Below, in pieces: positions 35,420-44,373 of a stretch of 64,000 nucleotides of DNA. This DNA comes from CAWGLW01 sp963823525 (GTDB taxonomy: Bacteria > Pseudomonadota > Gammaproteobacteria > Steroidobacterales > Steroidobacteraceae), in contig CAWGLW010000001.1 of the NCBI GenBank assembly GCA_963823525.1, forward strand, positions 434,001 to 498,000, written 5' to 3'. A model generated the notes under the pieces. That model had not been told where the DNA came from and did no database searches. It saw nothing but the letters and a program-made list of their open reading frames with translations. Within the stretch, counting starts at the first letter, position 1, and every line of letters starts with the position of its first letter. Both the position numbers and the translations under genes were made by a program.

Positions 35420-37159
35420 ATGCACGCATTGAAATGCAGGCAATTTTCGATCGCGACGCTGCTCGCCATCGTCGCGTACGCAGTCGGCATTGCCGGCTGC
35501 TCGGGTGATGATGGAAAGAATGGTGCTGCCGGCCTCGACGGGTCGGATGGCACGGACGGGCTTAGCTGTTGGGACCTCAATCAGAATGGCATTCCGGACT
35601 TACCGGATGAAGACACAAACGGCGACGGCGTGGTAGACGTCCTCGACTGCCGTTCCACCGGCGGCAGCTTCACACCCGCCGCGCTGCACAAGGGATATTT
35701 TACCGACAACGCCTACCAGGGCACCGGCCAGTGCCTCGTCTGCCACGGCAAGGTCGGTGACGACGTGATGAAGACCGGTCACTGGAAGTGGCAGGGAGAG
35801 GCCTCCGGCATCGCCGGCCTGGAGGGCGAGATCCACGGCAAGACGGACATGATCAACAATTTCTGCCAGGCCGTACCATCGAACGAGGGCCGCTGCGCCC
35901 AGTGCCATATCGGCTACGGCTGGACGAGCAAGAGCTTCGACTTCAACAATCCCAACAACATCGACTGTCTCGCCTGCCACGACCAGACGGGTACCTACAA
36001 GAAGGCGCCTGCGCCGGGCGGCGCGCCCGACCCGAACGTGGACCTCCAGGCCGTTGCACAGAGCGTGGGTATGAACGGCGGCGTTCCGCCGCGTTCCGCC
36101 TGCGTGTTCTGCCACAGCCGCGCGGGCGGCGACGACAACGTCAAGCACGGTGATATCTCGAGCCGCTACGGGTTGACCGCCGTGGACGATCCGGACGACC
36201 CGAACGACGATCCGTTCGATCGAACCGAGGACGTGCACATGGGCGTCGACAACCCGACCAAACCGGGCGGCATGCTGTGCGTGGACTGCCATCAGGCGGA
36301 TCGCGACGCCTCCGGCAATCTGCTCTCGCACGGGATCGCAGGCTTCATGTACCACTCGGTGGACGAAGGCGGGGACATGAAGGGATGCGAGGACTGCCAC
36401 GGTGACGTGGCCTCAATCCACGCCGGTACGTCCTCAGAGCTCGTCGCGACGCTCTCGGCGCACGAGCGTCTCGCCTGCCAGGCCTGCCACATCCCGGCGA
36501 TCGCACGGAAGGTGTCCACGTACACCGACTGGAAATGGTCGCTCGCCGGTCAGGATACGCGTCCCCCGGAGTGCCCGGCCGAGCCGCTCGGTACGGGTGA
36601 CCGCGGCACATACAACAAATTGAAGGGGTGCTTCACCTGGGCGTCAAACGTCCGGCCCGAACTGCGCTTCTACAACGGCAAGTGGAACCGCATCGTCATG
36701 GGCGTCAACGACACGGGTCTCGATACCACGCAGCCGGTGGACCTCGGCTCTCCTGCCGCGACCTACCTCGACGCAGATGCGAAGATCTACCCATTCAAGA
36801 AGATGACCGGCAACCAGCCGTTCGACGCGGTCGATAACACGGTGATGGTGCCGCACCTCTGGGGCACCGTGACCGGGCCGAACCCCTACTGGGCCAAGTT
36901 CGACTGGAACCTCTCGCTGCAGGATTCCTCGGATTACTCGGCCACGCTGACTAACTACGGCGGATTCCAGGCCTATAGCGGCAGCTACAAGTTCGCTGAG
37001 ACCGTGATGCTGCTCAAGGTGGACCACGAGATCCCGCCCGCCGAGGAGGCGCTGGGCTATGGCAACGCCTGCAACGACTGCCACGCCGGTGACCAGATCG
37101 ACTGGCAGGCACTCGGCTGGAGTGCAGACCCGCTGTCCGATGGTGGCACGCGGCCGTAA
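35420..37159 (+). CDS. Octaheme c-type cytochrome lipoprotein, tetrathionate reductase (OTR) family
   Basis: 579 residues from the ATG at 35420 (GGGAG upstream). The lipoprotein signal ends in IAGC with lipidation at Cys27. A short collagen-like Gly-x-y stretch (29-46) and an Asp/Asn-rich calcium-binding-like loop (51-74) follow. Eight CxxCH haem sites lie at residues 105, 159, 183, 228, 287, 323, 353 and 551. KTGHWKW after the first haem, IHGKTDMINNFC and the spacing of haems 1-4 are signatures of the octaheme_Shew/OTR family. That family reduces tetrathionate, nitrite or hydroxylamine in vitro, and one haem has an unusual Lys ligand. It probably sits in the outer or inner membrane facing the periplasm. 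A likely sigma-54 target. Confidence 0.93.
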   Translation: MHALKCRQFSIATLLAIVAYAVGIAGCSGDDGKNGAAGLDGSDGTDGLSCWDLNQNGIPDLPDEDTNGDGVVDVLDCRSTGGSFTPAALHKGYFTDNAYQGTGQCLVCHGKVGDDVMKTGHWKWQGEASGIAGLEGEIHGKTDMINNFCQAVPSNEGRCAQCHIGYGWTSKSFDFNNPNNIDCLACHDQTGTYKKAPAPGGAPDPNVDLQAVAQSVGMNGGVPPRSACVFCHSRAGGDDNVKHGDISSRYGLTAVDDPDDPNDDPFDRTEDVHMGVDNPTKPGGMLCVDCHQADRDASGNLLSHGIAGFMYHSVDEGGDMKGCEDCHGDVASIHAGTSSELVATLSAHERLACQACHIPAIARKVSTYTDWKWSLAGQDTRPPECPAEPLGTGDRGTYNKLKGCFTWASNVRPELRFYNGKWNRIVMGVNDTGLDTTQPVDLGSPAATYLDADAKIYPFKKMTGNQPFDAVDNTVMVPHLWGTVTGPNPYWAKFDWNLSLQDSSDYSATLTNYGGFQAYSGSYKFAETVMLLKVDHEIPPAEEALGYGNACNDCHAGDQIDWQALGWSADPLSDGGTRP

Positions 37160-37191
37160 CGAACCCCCTAGCGTTGATTGCAACGCATTGC

Positions 37192-37221
37192 GCCCGCATC
37201 GTGAGATGCGGGCTTTTTTTT
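37192..37221 (+). terminator. Intrinsic terminator of the octaheme gene
   Basis: GCCCGCATC-GTGA-GATGCGGGC, a perfect 9-bp stem followed by eight T. A smaller GCGTTG/CAACGC hairpin precedes it at 37171-37186. Confidence 0.95.
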
Positions 37222-37246
37222 GCACACCGGCTTTCCCGATCCCGGG

Positions 37247-38197
37247 CTAAATGATCCGCGGTAACAGCAGCAGATAGGCCAGCACGTAGGCGGCGAGCAG
37301 TGCAATCGCACTGACCACGTCGTGGCGGCGACGCAGACCCAGCAATAACATAATCAGCAGCATCGCAGCGATGGCCAGAAGTCCGCCGCCGGTGGCGTAG
37401 GCGGCGCTGACCGCGACCGGAAAGAGCAACGGGCCGATGCCCAGCGACAACGTAGCATCCACGAAGCACGATCCGAGCACATCACCGAGCGCCAGCGCGC
37501 TCTGCCGGCGCCGCAGGGCCGTTAATTCGACGGCCAGCTCCGGCAGGGACGTGCCTACCGACGCGCCGAAAAAGCTGACCAGGTAGGCCGGAACGCCGAA
37601 GGTGACTGAAATGACCTCGATCGCCTTGACCAACAGCATCGCCGCCCCACCCACGGCGGCGAGGCCCGCGAGGGCCACCAGCGCGTGCCGCGCGACGGCC
37701 TGCCCGCCGCCACGCTTCAAGGGAGACTCGACGACCACAGCCCGGCCGAAACGCCACACCAGCCCGACTCCACCGGCCCAGGCGGCGAGCAGCAGCATCG
37801 CATCGGTTCGCGAGAGCCATCCATCGCCGATGATCCAGAGGCCGAGCAGTAAAGCCACCGCGGTAAGCCCCGGAAGCAGGACCACGTCGCGCCGACTGAC
37901 AGGCAACACCGATGCGGCGATCAGCGGGAATAATCCGAGAACGAAGGTCGCCTGGGTGAACACCGAACCGATCGCATCCCCGACGACGAAATCACCCTGG
38001 CCCATCGAGGCAGCCGCGAGACAGCTGACGATCTCCGGCAGGTCAGTCCCGACGGCCAGCAAGGTGAAACCGATAACGAACGGCGGCACCTGAAGCAGCG
38101 CAGATAACTCGATCGCATGACGTAATGCGAGACGGCTCGCGAACATCATTGCGGCCGCGCTGAAAATGGCCAGCGTAATTGCGGCAAAGCCCGTCAT
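37247..38197 (-). CDS. CaCA family sodium/calcium exchanger
   Basis: 316 residues from the ATG at 38197; a GTG six codons upstream is possible. The two alpha-repeats are clear: GFTLLAVGTDLPEIVSCLAA near 43-62 and FFGASVGTSLPELAVELTAL in the second half, each within about five transmembrane helices, as in YrbG-like exchangers. Catalyses cation antiport in the inner membrane; the ion pair is not proven. It is convergent with the octaheme gene and divergent from ppdK. Confidence 0.9.
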   Translation of the reverse strand: MTGFAAITLAIFSAAAMMFASRLALRHAIELSALLQVPPFVIGFTLLAVGTDLPEIVSCLAAASMGQGDFVVGDAIGSVFTQATFVLGLFPLIAASVLPVSRRDVVLLPGLTAVALLLGLWIIGDGWLSRTDAMLLLAAWAGGVGLVWRFGRAVVVESPLKRGGGQAVARHALVALAGLAAVGGAAMLLVKAIEVISVTFGVPAYLVSFFGASVGTSLPELAVELTALRRRQSALALGDVLGSCFVDATLSLGIGPLLFPVAVSAAYATGGGLLAIAAMLLIMLLLGLRRRHDVVSAIALLAAYVLAYLLLLPRII

Positions 38198-38324
38198 GCG
38201 CCCCCGGGTCGACACCCCGAAGCCGCGTTCAATCGCGCAATGCCCTTATTCCCTGCCATGTCCAGTCCCTGTAAAACTCAGCGTTGAGCTTTGACCATTC
38301 TGACCGAGCCAGTGACAGGGGTCG

Positions 38325-41099
38325 ATGATGAAGAAGAAGCAGTGGGTTTACGCATTCGAGAAGGGTGATGGCAAAAACAAAATGCTGCTCGGCGGCAAGG
38401 GCGCAAACCTTTGCGAAATGACGCAAATGGGACTCCGTGTCCCCCCGGGTTTCGTTATTACGACCGAGGCCTGCCTCGCCTATCTCGCCGACTCCCTGCG
38501 TCAGTTGCCGCAGGGCTGCATTGACGAAGTTCGCGCACACATGGCGATGCTCGAGAACCAGACCGGCAAGAAGTTCGGTGGCGCCGAGGATCCCCTGCTC
38601 GTATCGGTGCGCTCCGGCTCCGCGATGTCGATGCCCGGCATGATGGATACGATCCTCAACCTCGGGCTGAACGAAACGACGCTGGCCGGCCTGATTCGCC
38701 ACACCGGCAACGAGCGTTTCGGCTATGACGCCTGGCGCCGGTTCATCCAGTTGTTCGGCAAGGTCGCGATGGGTGTGCCCGATGCAGTTTTCGACGAACA
38801 ATTCAGCGCCGTCAAGGACCGCGCAGGCGTGAAGGCCGACGTGATGCTGAGCGCCGATCACCTGCAGCAGATCGGCGCCCGCTTCCTGGAGGCCGTCCAG
38901 AACTTCACGGGCCGGCCTTTCCCGTCCGATCCCTACGAGCAGCTGGAGATCGCAATCAAGGCGGTGTTCGACTCGTGGACGGGAAAACGAGCCATCGATT
39001 ACCGGCGGGAATTCAGAATCACGCCGGGCCTTGCCAACGGCACCGCCGTCAACGTCATGACGATGGTGTTCGGTAACATGGGCAACGACAGTGCGACCGG
39101 CGTGGGTTTTACCCGCAACCCCGGAACCGGCGAGAACGCGATGTACGGCGAGTACCTGACCAACGCACAGGGCGAGGACGTGGTTGCCGGCATTAGAACG
39201 CCAAGACCCATCGCCGACCTGCGGCACGAAATGCCGCTGCTCTACCAGCAACTGGTCGAACTCAGAGACAACCTGGAACAGCACTACCGGGAGGTCCAGG
39301 ACTACGAGTTCACGATCGAGCGTGGCACCTTGTACTGCCTGCAGACACGCAACGGCAAGATGAACGCCGCCGCGCGCGTTCGAACCTCGGTCGAAATGCA
39401 CGAGGAAGGGTTGTTGAGCGAGGAGGACGCGATCACGCGTGTCGACCCGGAGAATCTTGAACAGATGCTGTTCCCGCGACTGGACCCGACGCACAAGGAA
39501 ACGCCGCTGGCCCGGGGGCTGCCGGCATCGCCAGGTGCCGCGAGCGGCCAGGCAGTGTTTGATGCGGACCGCGCCGAGACCATGGGTAACCAGGGTGCGC
39601 GAGTGATCCTGATTCGGGAGGAAACCAAGCCGGAAGACATTCACGGCTTCTTTGCCTCGCAGGGCATCCTGACAAGCCGGGGCGGCAAGACCTCCCACGC
39701 TGCTGTCGTTGCGCGCGGAATGGGCAAGCCCTGCGTGGCGGGCGCGGAAGGCATCACGGTCGATGTCGAAACCCGGATTGCGTTCGTGGGCGACCAGGTG
39801 ATCAAGGAAGGTGATGTGATCACGATCGACGGCAGTTCCGGCAAGGTGTTTCGGGGCGAAGTGCCGACCGTCGAGGCCGACTTCTCACCCTCGCTGGTCA
39901 AGCTGCTCGACTGGGCTGACAAGCATGCGCGCCTGGCCGTGCGCGCCAATGCGGATACACCGGACGACGCGAATAGAGCCGTACGCTTCGGCGCGACGGG
40001 AATTGGCCTTTGCCGCACGGAACGCATGTTCAACGCAGCCGATCGCCTGCCGATCGTCGTCGATATGATCGTTGCAGACACGGTGGAAGAGCGCCGCGAA
40101 GCACTGGACCGATTGCTACCGATTCAGCGCAAGGACTTCGTCGGCATCTTCAAGGCGATGGCACCGCACCCGGTCACCATCCGGCTGCTTGATCCGCCGA
40201 TACACGAGTTTCTGCCTACCGAGAGGCAACTCGAGGATGACATCCGTCGACTGCAGGAACTTCGCGGTTCGGCGCGTGGCATTGAAGTGCTCGTCGAGGC
40301 TTTCCGTAGCCAGCGGGAGGACGACCACCCGGCATTGTCCGCCGCACTTATCGAGACGCGCCTGATCGACGGCGTTCTCGCGCGCAAGGGTGAGATACTC
40401 GCCAAGGTACGTGCGTTGCGCGAGGTCAACCCGATGCTCGGTCATCGCGGTGTGCGACTCGGCATCACGCACCCCGAGATCTACACGATGCAGATTCGCG
40501 CAGTGATCGAAGCGGCGGCCGAGTGCATACGCGCCGGTATCGACGTGCATCCAGAGATCATGGTTCCGCAGGTGTGTACCGCGCAGGAGCTGAACCTGGT
40601 GCGCGGGTACATGGATGCCGTAAGGCAGGAAATCGAAGTGACCTACGGGGTTCCGGTGGACTGCAAATTCGGCACGATGATCGAAGTGGTTCGCGCCTGC
40701 ATGCGGGCGGAGAATCTCGCCGAGGTCGCCGAATTCTTCTCGTTCGGAACCAACGACCTGACTCAGGCGACGTTCTCATTTTCGCGGGAGGATGCCGAGA
40801 ACAAGTTCCTGCCGATGTACAACGAGCGGGGCATTCTTCAGGACAATCCGTTCGAAGTGCTGGACGTCAAGGGCGTCGGACGGCTGATGGCCCTGGCCGT
40901 CGACTGGGGTCGGGCCGCAAGGCCGGGCCTCAAGGTAGGCATCTGCGGCGAGCATGGCGGGCATCCGGCCTCGATTCGCTTCTGCGATTCGATCGGGCTG
41001 GATTATGTCTCCTGCTCAGGGCCACGCGTGCCGGTCGCACGGCTTGCCGCCGCGCATGCGGTGATACTGGGTAGAGAGGCGATCGACAAGTCGGCCTGA
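38325..41099 (+). CDS. ppdK: Pyruvate, phosphate dikinase
   Basis: 924 residues. The N-terminal ATP-grasp domain (VYAFEKGDGKNKMLLGGKGANLCEM) is followed by the phosphohistidine domain with GGKTSHAAVVARGMGKPCV (His near 456), and the C-terminal PEP/pyruvate barrel has GFCRTE-like GLCRTERMF and SFGTNDLTQ. It reversibly converts pyruvate, ATP and phosphate to PEP, AMP and PPi. With the malic enzyme gene 1.5 kb away it offers a malate-pyruvate-PEP route for gluconeogenesis or CO2-linked C4 metabolism. Confidence 0.97.
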   Translation: MMKKKQWVYAFEKGDGKNKMLLGGKGANLCEMTQMGLRVPPGFVITTEACLAYLADSLRQLPQGCIDEVRAHMAMLENQTGKKFGGAEDPLLVSVRSGSAMSMPGMMDTILNLGLNETTLAGLIRHTGNERFGYDAWRRFIQLFGKVAMGVPDAVFDEQFSAVKDRAGVKADVMLSADHLQQIGARFLEAVQNFTGRPFPSDPYEQLEIAIKAVFDSWTGKRAIDYRREFRITPGLANGTAVNVMTMVFGNMGNDSATGVGFTRNPGTGENAMYGEYLTNAQGEDVVAGIRTPRPIADLRHEMPLLYQQLVELRDNLEQHYREVQDYEFTIERGTLYCLQTRNGKMNAAARVRTSVEMHEEGLLSEEDAITRVDPENLEQMLFPRLDPTHKETPLARGLPASPGAASGQAVFDADRAETMGNQGARVILIREETKPEDIHGFFASQGILTSRGGKTSHAAVVARGMGKPCVAGAEGITVDVETRIAFVGDQVIKEGDVITIDGSSGKVFRGEVPTVEADFSPSLVKLLDWADKHARLAVRANADTPDDANRAVRFGATGIGLCRTERMFNAADRLPIVVDMIVADTVEERREALDRLLPIQRKDFVGIFKAMAPHPVTIRLLDPPIHEFLPTERQLEDDIRRLQELRGSARGIEVLVEAFRSQREDDHPALSAALIETRLIDGVLARKGEILAKVRALREVNPMLGHRGVRLGITHPEIYTMQIRAVIEAAAECIRAGIDVHPEIMVPQVCTAQELNLVRGYMDAVRQEIEVTYGVPVDCKFGTMIEVVRACMRAENLAEVAEFFSFGTNDLTQATFSFSREDAENKFLPMYNERGILQDNPFEVLDVKGVGRLMALAVDWGRAARPGLKVGICGEHGGHPASIRFCDSIGLDYVSCSGPRVPVARLAAAHAVILGREAIDKSA

Positions 41100-41216
41100 C
41101 GCGGGCTGATCAGGGGCCCGGCATGGCCGGGGCTTGCCGGGAACGGCCACAAAGCATTCGCATGGCGAGGCGGCCTCTGGTCACCGCAACGAGAGCCTGA
41201 GCGCCGCCGGCAGCCT

Positions 41217-41909
41217 CTACTCGACCCTCGCCTTCGGAAAAGTCATCTGGAAGCTCTCGGCCTTGAACGCGCCGATGACAATCGCATCGGACAGGTCCGG
41301 GAACAGCAACGAATCAAAACGCCAGTCCAGCACCCGCCCCGGCTGCACACGGCCGCGGGCCTCCGGCGCGTAGTAGTAAGTATGCTCCTGGTAGCGCTGA
41401 GCGAGCACGGCAGAGGTGCGCGGCATCAGCCCCGTACTCACCGGGAACCGCACCGGGATCGGCGATACCTCAAACCGCAGTGAGCACAGGTGGCGTCCGT
41501 CACTGCTGACGTCGATACGATCTTCGCGTCCACCCCCCACGGCATACGTGACTTCGAAGTCTGCCCGGTCCTTGGGAATGCCCCAGTTCTTCCGGCCATT
41601 GACGACACTTTCCCAGGTGGAGACGAGTATCCGACTGATGCAGAGATGCCGCCGGCCGTCGTCAAACGGAAAGGTTCCCGGAATGAACAGCAGCTCGCGG
41701 TAGGGACCGCAACCCGACCGCTGATAGTCGACGTACATCAGGAACGACACGAACCCGCGGCCCCGACCCTTGAGTTCGCGCGGCAGGAAAGCATCGCGAA
41801 CGGGCGAACCCGATGCGAGCCGCAGGGCGACGATCCAGCCGGTCCCTTCGAGTTGCCAGGGCGCCGGCGCCTCCGGCGCTTCGGGCAGCTTATCGTCTGG
41901 CTGGAGCAT
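41217..41909 (-). CDS. Acetoacetate decarboxylase-like superfamily protein
   Basis: 230 residues from the ATG at 41909, whose A is shared with the TGA of the preceding gene (TGATG). The ADC-like fold is suggested by ELLFIPGTFPFDDGRRH, ILVSTWESVVNGRKNWGIPK (which holds a candidate Schiff-base Lys) and the closing AFKAESFQMTF. Many such proteins are not true decarboxylases. It is the last gene of a malic enzyme-YhhN-ADC operon. The substrate is unknown. Confidence 0.75.
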   Translation of the reverse strand: MLQPDDKLPEAPEAPAPWQLEGTGWIVALRLASGSPVRDAFLPRELKGRGRGFVSFLMYVDYQRSGCGPYRELLFIPGTFPFDDGRRHLCISRILVSTWESVVNGRKNWGIPKDRADFEVTYAVGGGREDRIDVSSDGRHLCSLRFEVSPIPVRFPVSTGLMPRTSAVLAQRYQEHTYYYAPEARGRVQPGRVLDWRFDSLLFPDLSDAIVIGAFKAESFQMTFPKARVE

Positions 41910-42562
41910 CAGATCAGCGCCGGTGAGATCGCCAGCATCATCTGTGCAGCGTAATACAGCGGCAGACCGGCGGCACGATTGACAAACGCCGGCGCAACGA
42001 AACGATCGCGCGCCACAAAGACGTCGGACACCGTGAAAGCGACGGCACCGAGCCATATCAGCCATGGTCCACCGGCCCCGGCAACGCCGAAGGCCAGTGT
42101 CGTCATCAGCGAAATCACGATCATATAGACGCGCACGGGCCCGACCATCGTCGCCGGCAGCGATCGGCCCAGCCAGCGCAGGATACCGAGGCAGAACAGA
42201 CCGAGTGCGATGCCACCGGCCAGCAGCGCGCCCCGCGACAGCGGCTGGGTCAGGAAGGCGCCGCAGAAAGCCAGGTGCCCGAGAAGGAACGCGAAAATCC
42301 CGGCACGAAAAGCGCCCTTGTTGCCGCGCGGTATCAGCAGCAGGTCGCCCAGCATGCAAAGCGCCAGCCCCGCCAGGATCCAGCGGCCGTAGACCGTTTG
42401 CAGCCCGCCGGACTGGAGGCCCAGCCAGATAAAGGCCAGTGAGGCCACTGGCTTGCTGAGCCACTTGCCGACCTGTGATCCGCGCCGCTCGGCAAACAGC
42501 AGCAGCGCGACGAATAACGCGCACAGCGCCAGCGGCAACGCGACAGTCAGCGGGCTCATCAT
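41909..42562 (-). CDS. YhhN family integral membrane protein (lysoplasmalogenase-like)
   Basis: 217 residues, eight or so hydrophobic helices, no signal peptide. YhhN/TMEM86 markers: SKPVASLAFIWLGLQSG near the start, LCMLGDLLLIPRGN, HLAFCGAF and FTVSDVFVARDRF. Animal TMEM86B and some bacterial homologues hydrolyse the vinyl-ether bond of lysoplasmalogens. The ATG directly follows the malic enzyme TGA, so the operon is tightly packed. The lipid role here is inference from the family. Confidence 0.88.
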   Translation of the reverse strand: MMSPLTVALPLALCALFVALLLFAERRGSQVGKWLSKPVASLAFIWLGLQSGGLQTVYGRWILAGLALCMLGDLLLIPRGNKGAFRAGIFAFLLGHLAFCGAFLTQPLSRGALLAGGIALGLFCLGILRWLGRSLPATMVGPVRVYMIVISLMTTLAFGVAGAGGPWLIWLGAVAFTVSDVFVARDRFVAPAFVNRAAGLPLYYAAQMMLAISPALI

Positions 42563-44296
42563 TCAGGGATAGCCGGAATCCGTGTCGTAGCGACGATACA
42601 CCTCGTACCGCGGTACCCACATCGCGTTTTCAACCTCCGCGATGAGTTCCGCCGAGGGCAGGTCGGTCACCTCGGCGCCGCTGGCACAGTTGATCACCGC
42701 AGCGGCAACGATGGCCGAGACCTCGCGCAAACGGCTCACGGCCGGGAACAGCATGCCACTGGCGAGTTCTTCCTCGGTGACCTTGTGAGCCATCGTGAAT
42801 GCGGCGGCGGTCAGCATGTCGTCGGTGATCTCCTTGACTCCGCAAAGCAAAGCCCCGAGACCCACGCCCGGGAAAATCAGGACGTTATTGCCCTGCCCTA
42901 TATGGACTTGACGGCCCCGGCAGGTGACGGGCGCAAAGGGGCTGCCGGTGGCGATCAGTGCCCGACCGCCGGTCCACTCCAGCAGGTCGGCCGGCAACGC
43001 TTCGCTGAGCTCGGACGGGTTGGAAAACGGCAGGATGACCGGGCGCTCACAATGGCGTGCCATCTCGCGCACCATCGGCTCGGTGAAGGAGTTCGGGTGC
43101 CCCGACGTCCCGATCAGCACGGTGGGGCGGAAAGCGCGAATCACCGACTCGAGGTCGCGGTCCGCGCCGGCGTCAATCCCGAACCTTGCAGCAAGTTCCG
43201 GCGGCCAGGCGAGTTCCCGCTTGTAGTGATCGTCAATTTCACGGTCAGCGACCAGCAGTCCGCGGCTGTCCATCGAGGCAATCTGTGAGCGGACCTGATC
43301 CGGGTCCAGGCCGGCCAGCCTCATCGCAGCGGCCAACTGCCGCGCAATGCCAAGGCCCGCGGCGCCCGCACCATAGACCACGATCCGATGCTCGGACATC
43401 CGCTGGCCAATGATTCGCCCGGCCGAGATGACGCCGGCCAATGCAACCGCGCCGGTGCCCTGTATATCATCGTTGAATGAAGCAAGCCGTGAGCGATGAC
43501 GGTCCAGTACTCGCAGCGCATTATCCTTGCGCAGGTCTTCCCACTGCAGCAACGCCTCCGGAAAGACCTCGGCAACGGCAGCGACAAACTCATCGATGAA
43601 CTCGTCGTACTCCGCCCCGCGCAATCGAGGTTCCCGCCAGCCCACGTACAGGTCGTTGCCGAGCAGCTCGGGATTGTCCGTGCCGACGTCCAGGCTGATC
43701 GGCAGCGCGGCCGAGGGAGGAATGCCGGCCGCCACTGTGTACAAGGACAGCTTGCCGACACAAATCGCCATGCCACCGGCGCCCTGGTCTCCGATGCCGA
43801 GAATGGCCTCGTTGTCAGTGGCCACGATCATGCGTATCGGTTTTGTTCCCGCCGCATCGCGAAGTACCCTGGCCATGCGGCCGCGGGTCCCGGGCGTCAG
43901 CCATATTCCGCGCCCCCGGCGAAACACCTTGCTGAAGTTGCGAGTCGCCTCGGCTACGGTCGGCGTATAGATAATCGGCATCAGCTCTTCGAGCCGGTCC
44001 GCCAGCACACGGTAGTACAAGTGCTCGTTGCGATCCTGCATCGCCGAGAGTTCAAGGTACTTATCGAAAGGCGACGACAGCTTCTCGAGCGTCGCAAGAA
44101 TCCGGCGGATCTGCATTTCCATCGATATCTGCCGGGACGGCAGCAGACCGTCGAGATGAAAGCGCTCACGTTCCTCCGCGGTAAAGGCCGTCCCCTTGTT
44201 CAGAAGCGGGTCGCGAACGAGGTCGATCCCGGTTTTTGACACAAGCACCGGTTCGGACTGGTGCGGCCAGGGCGTGCGCAGTTTCTTGGCATTCAT
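42563..44296 (-). CDS. maeA: NAD-dependent malic enzyme
   Basis: 577 residues from the ATG at 44296 (MNAKKLRTPWPHQSEP). An ATG at 44338 would add 14 residues; neither has a strong ribosome site. Conserved elements: LEELMPIIYTPTVAEA, the catalytic Tyr region and Lys in VGKLSLYTVAAGI, metal-site ASFNDDIQGTGAVALAG, and the NAD Rossmann motif VVYGAGAAGLGIARQL. Long-form MaeA-like length. Oxidatively decarboxylates malate to pyruvate. It is the first gene of the operon with YhhN and the ADC-like gene. Confidence 0.94.
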   Translation of the reverse strand: MNAKKLRTPWPHQSEPVLVSKTGIDLVRDPLLNKGTAFTAEERERFHLDGLLPSRQISMEMQIRRILATLEKLSSPFDKYLELSAMQDRNEHLYYRVLADRLEELMPIIYTPTVAEATRNFSKVFRRGRGIWLTPGTRGRMARVLRDAAGTKPIRMIVATDNEAILGIGDQGAGGMAICVGKLSLYTVAAGIPPSAALPISLDVGTDNPELLGNDLYVGWREPRLRGAEYDEFIDEFVAAVAEVFPEALLQWEDLRKDNALRVLDRHRSRLASFNDDIQGTGAVALAGVISAGRIIGQRMSEHRIVVYGAGAAGLGIARQLAAAMRLAGLDPDQVRSQIASMDSRGLLVADREIDDHYKRELAWPPELAARFGIDAGADRDLESVIRAFRPTVLIGTSGHPNSFTEPMVREMARHCERPVILPFSNPSELSEALPADLLEWTGGRALIATGSPFAPVTCRGRQVHIGQGNNVLIFPGVGLGALLCGVKEITDDMLTAAAFTMAHKVTEEELASGMLFPAVSRLREVSAIVAAAVINCASGAEVTDLPSAELIAEVENAMWVPRYEVYRRYDTDSGYP

Positions 44297-44373
44297 TGAG
44301 CAAGGATGCCGTGGCGCAGGCCCGGATGCCATACGCATATAATGATTAAACTGTCCTCGCCGGATTCCCGTGA

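Noticed and set aside
34989..35432. Possible gene in the octaheme leader starting at an ATG next to GGAGGG
   Set aside because: The spacing is too short, the translation looks random (Arg/Pro runs), and it overlaps the cytochrome start. Kept only as a note.
44338..44343. TATAAT ahead of the patatin gene as a promoter
   Set aside because: No acceptable -35 hexamer at 16-18 bases and no extended -10; mentioned only in the gene entry.
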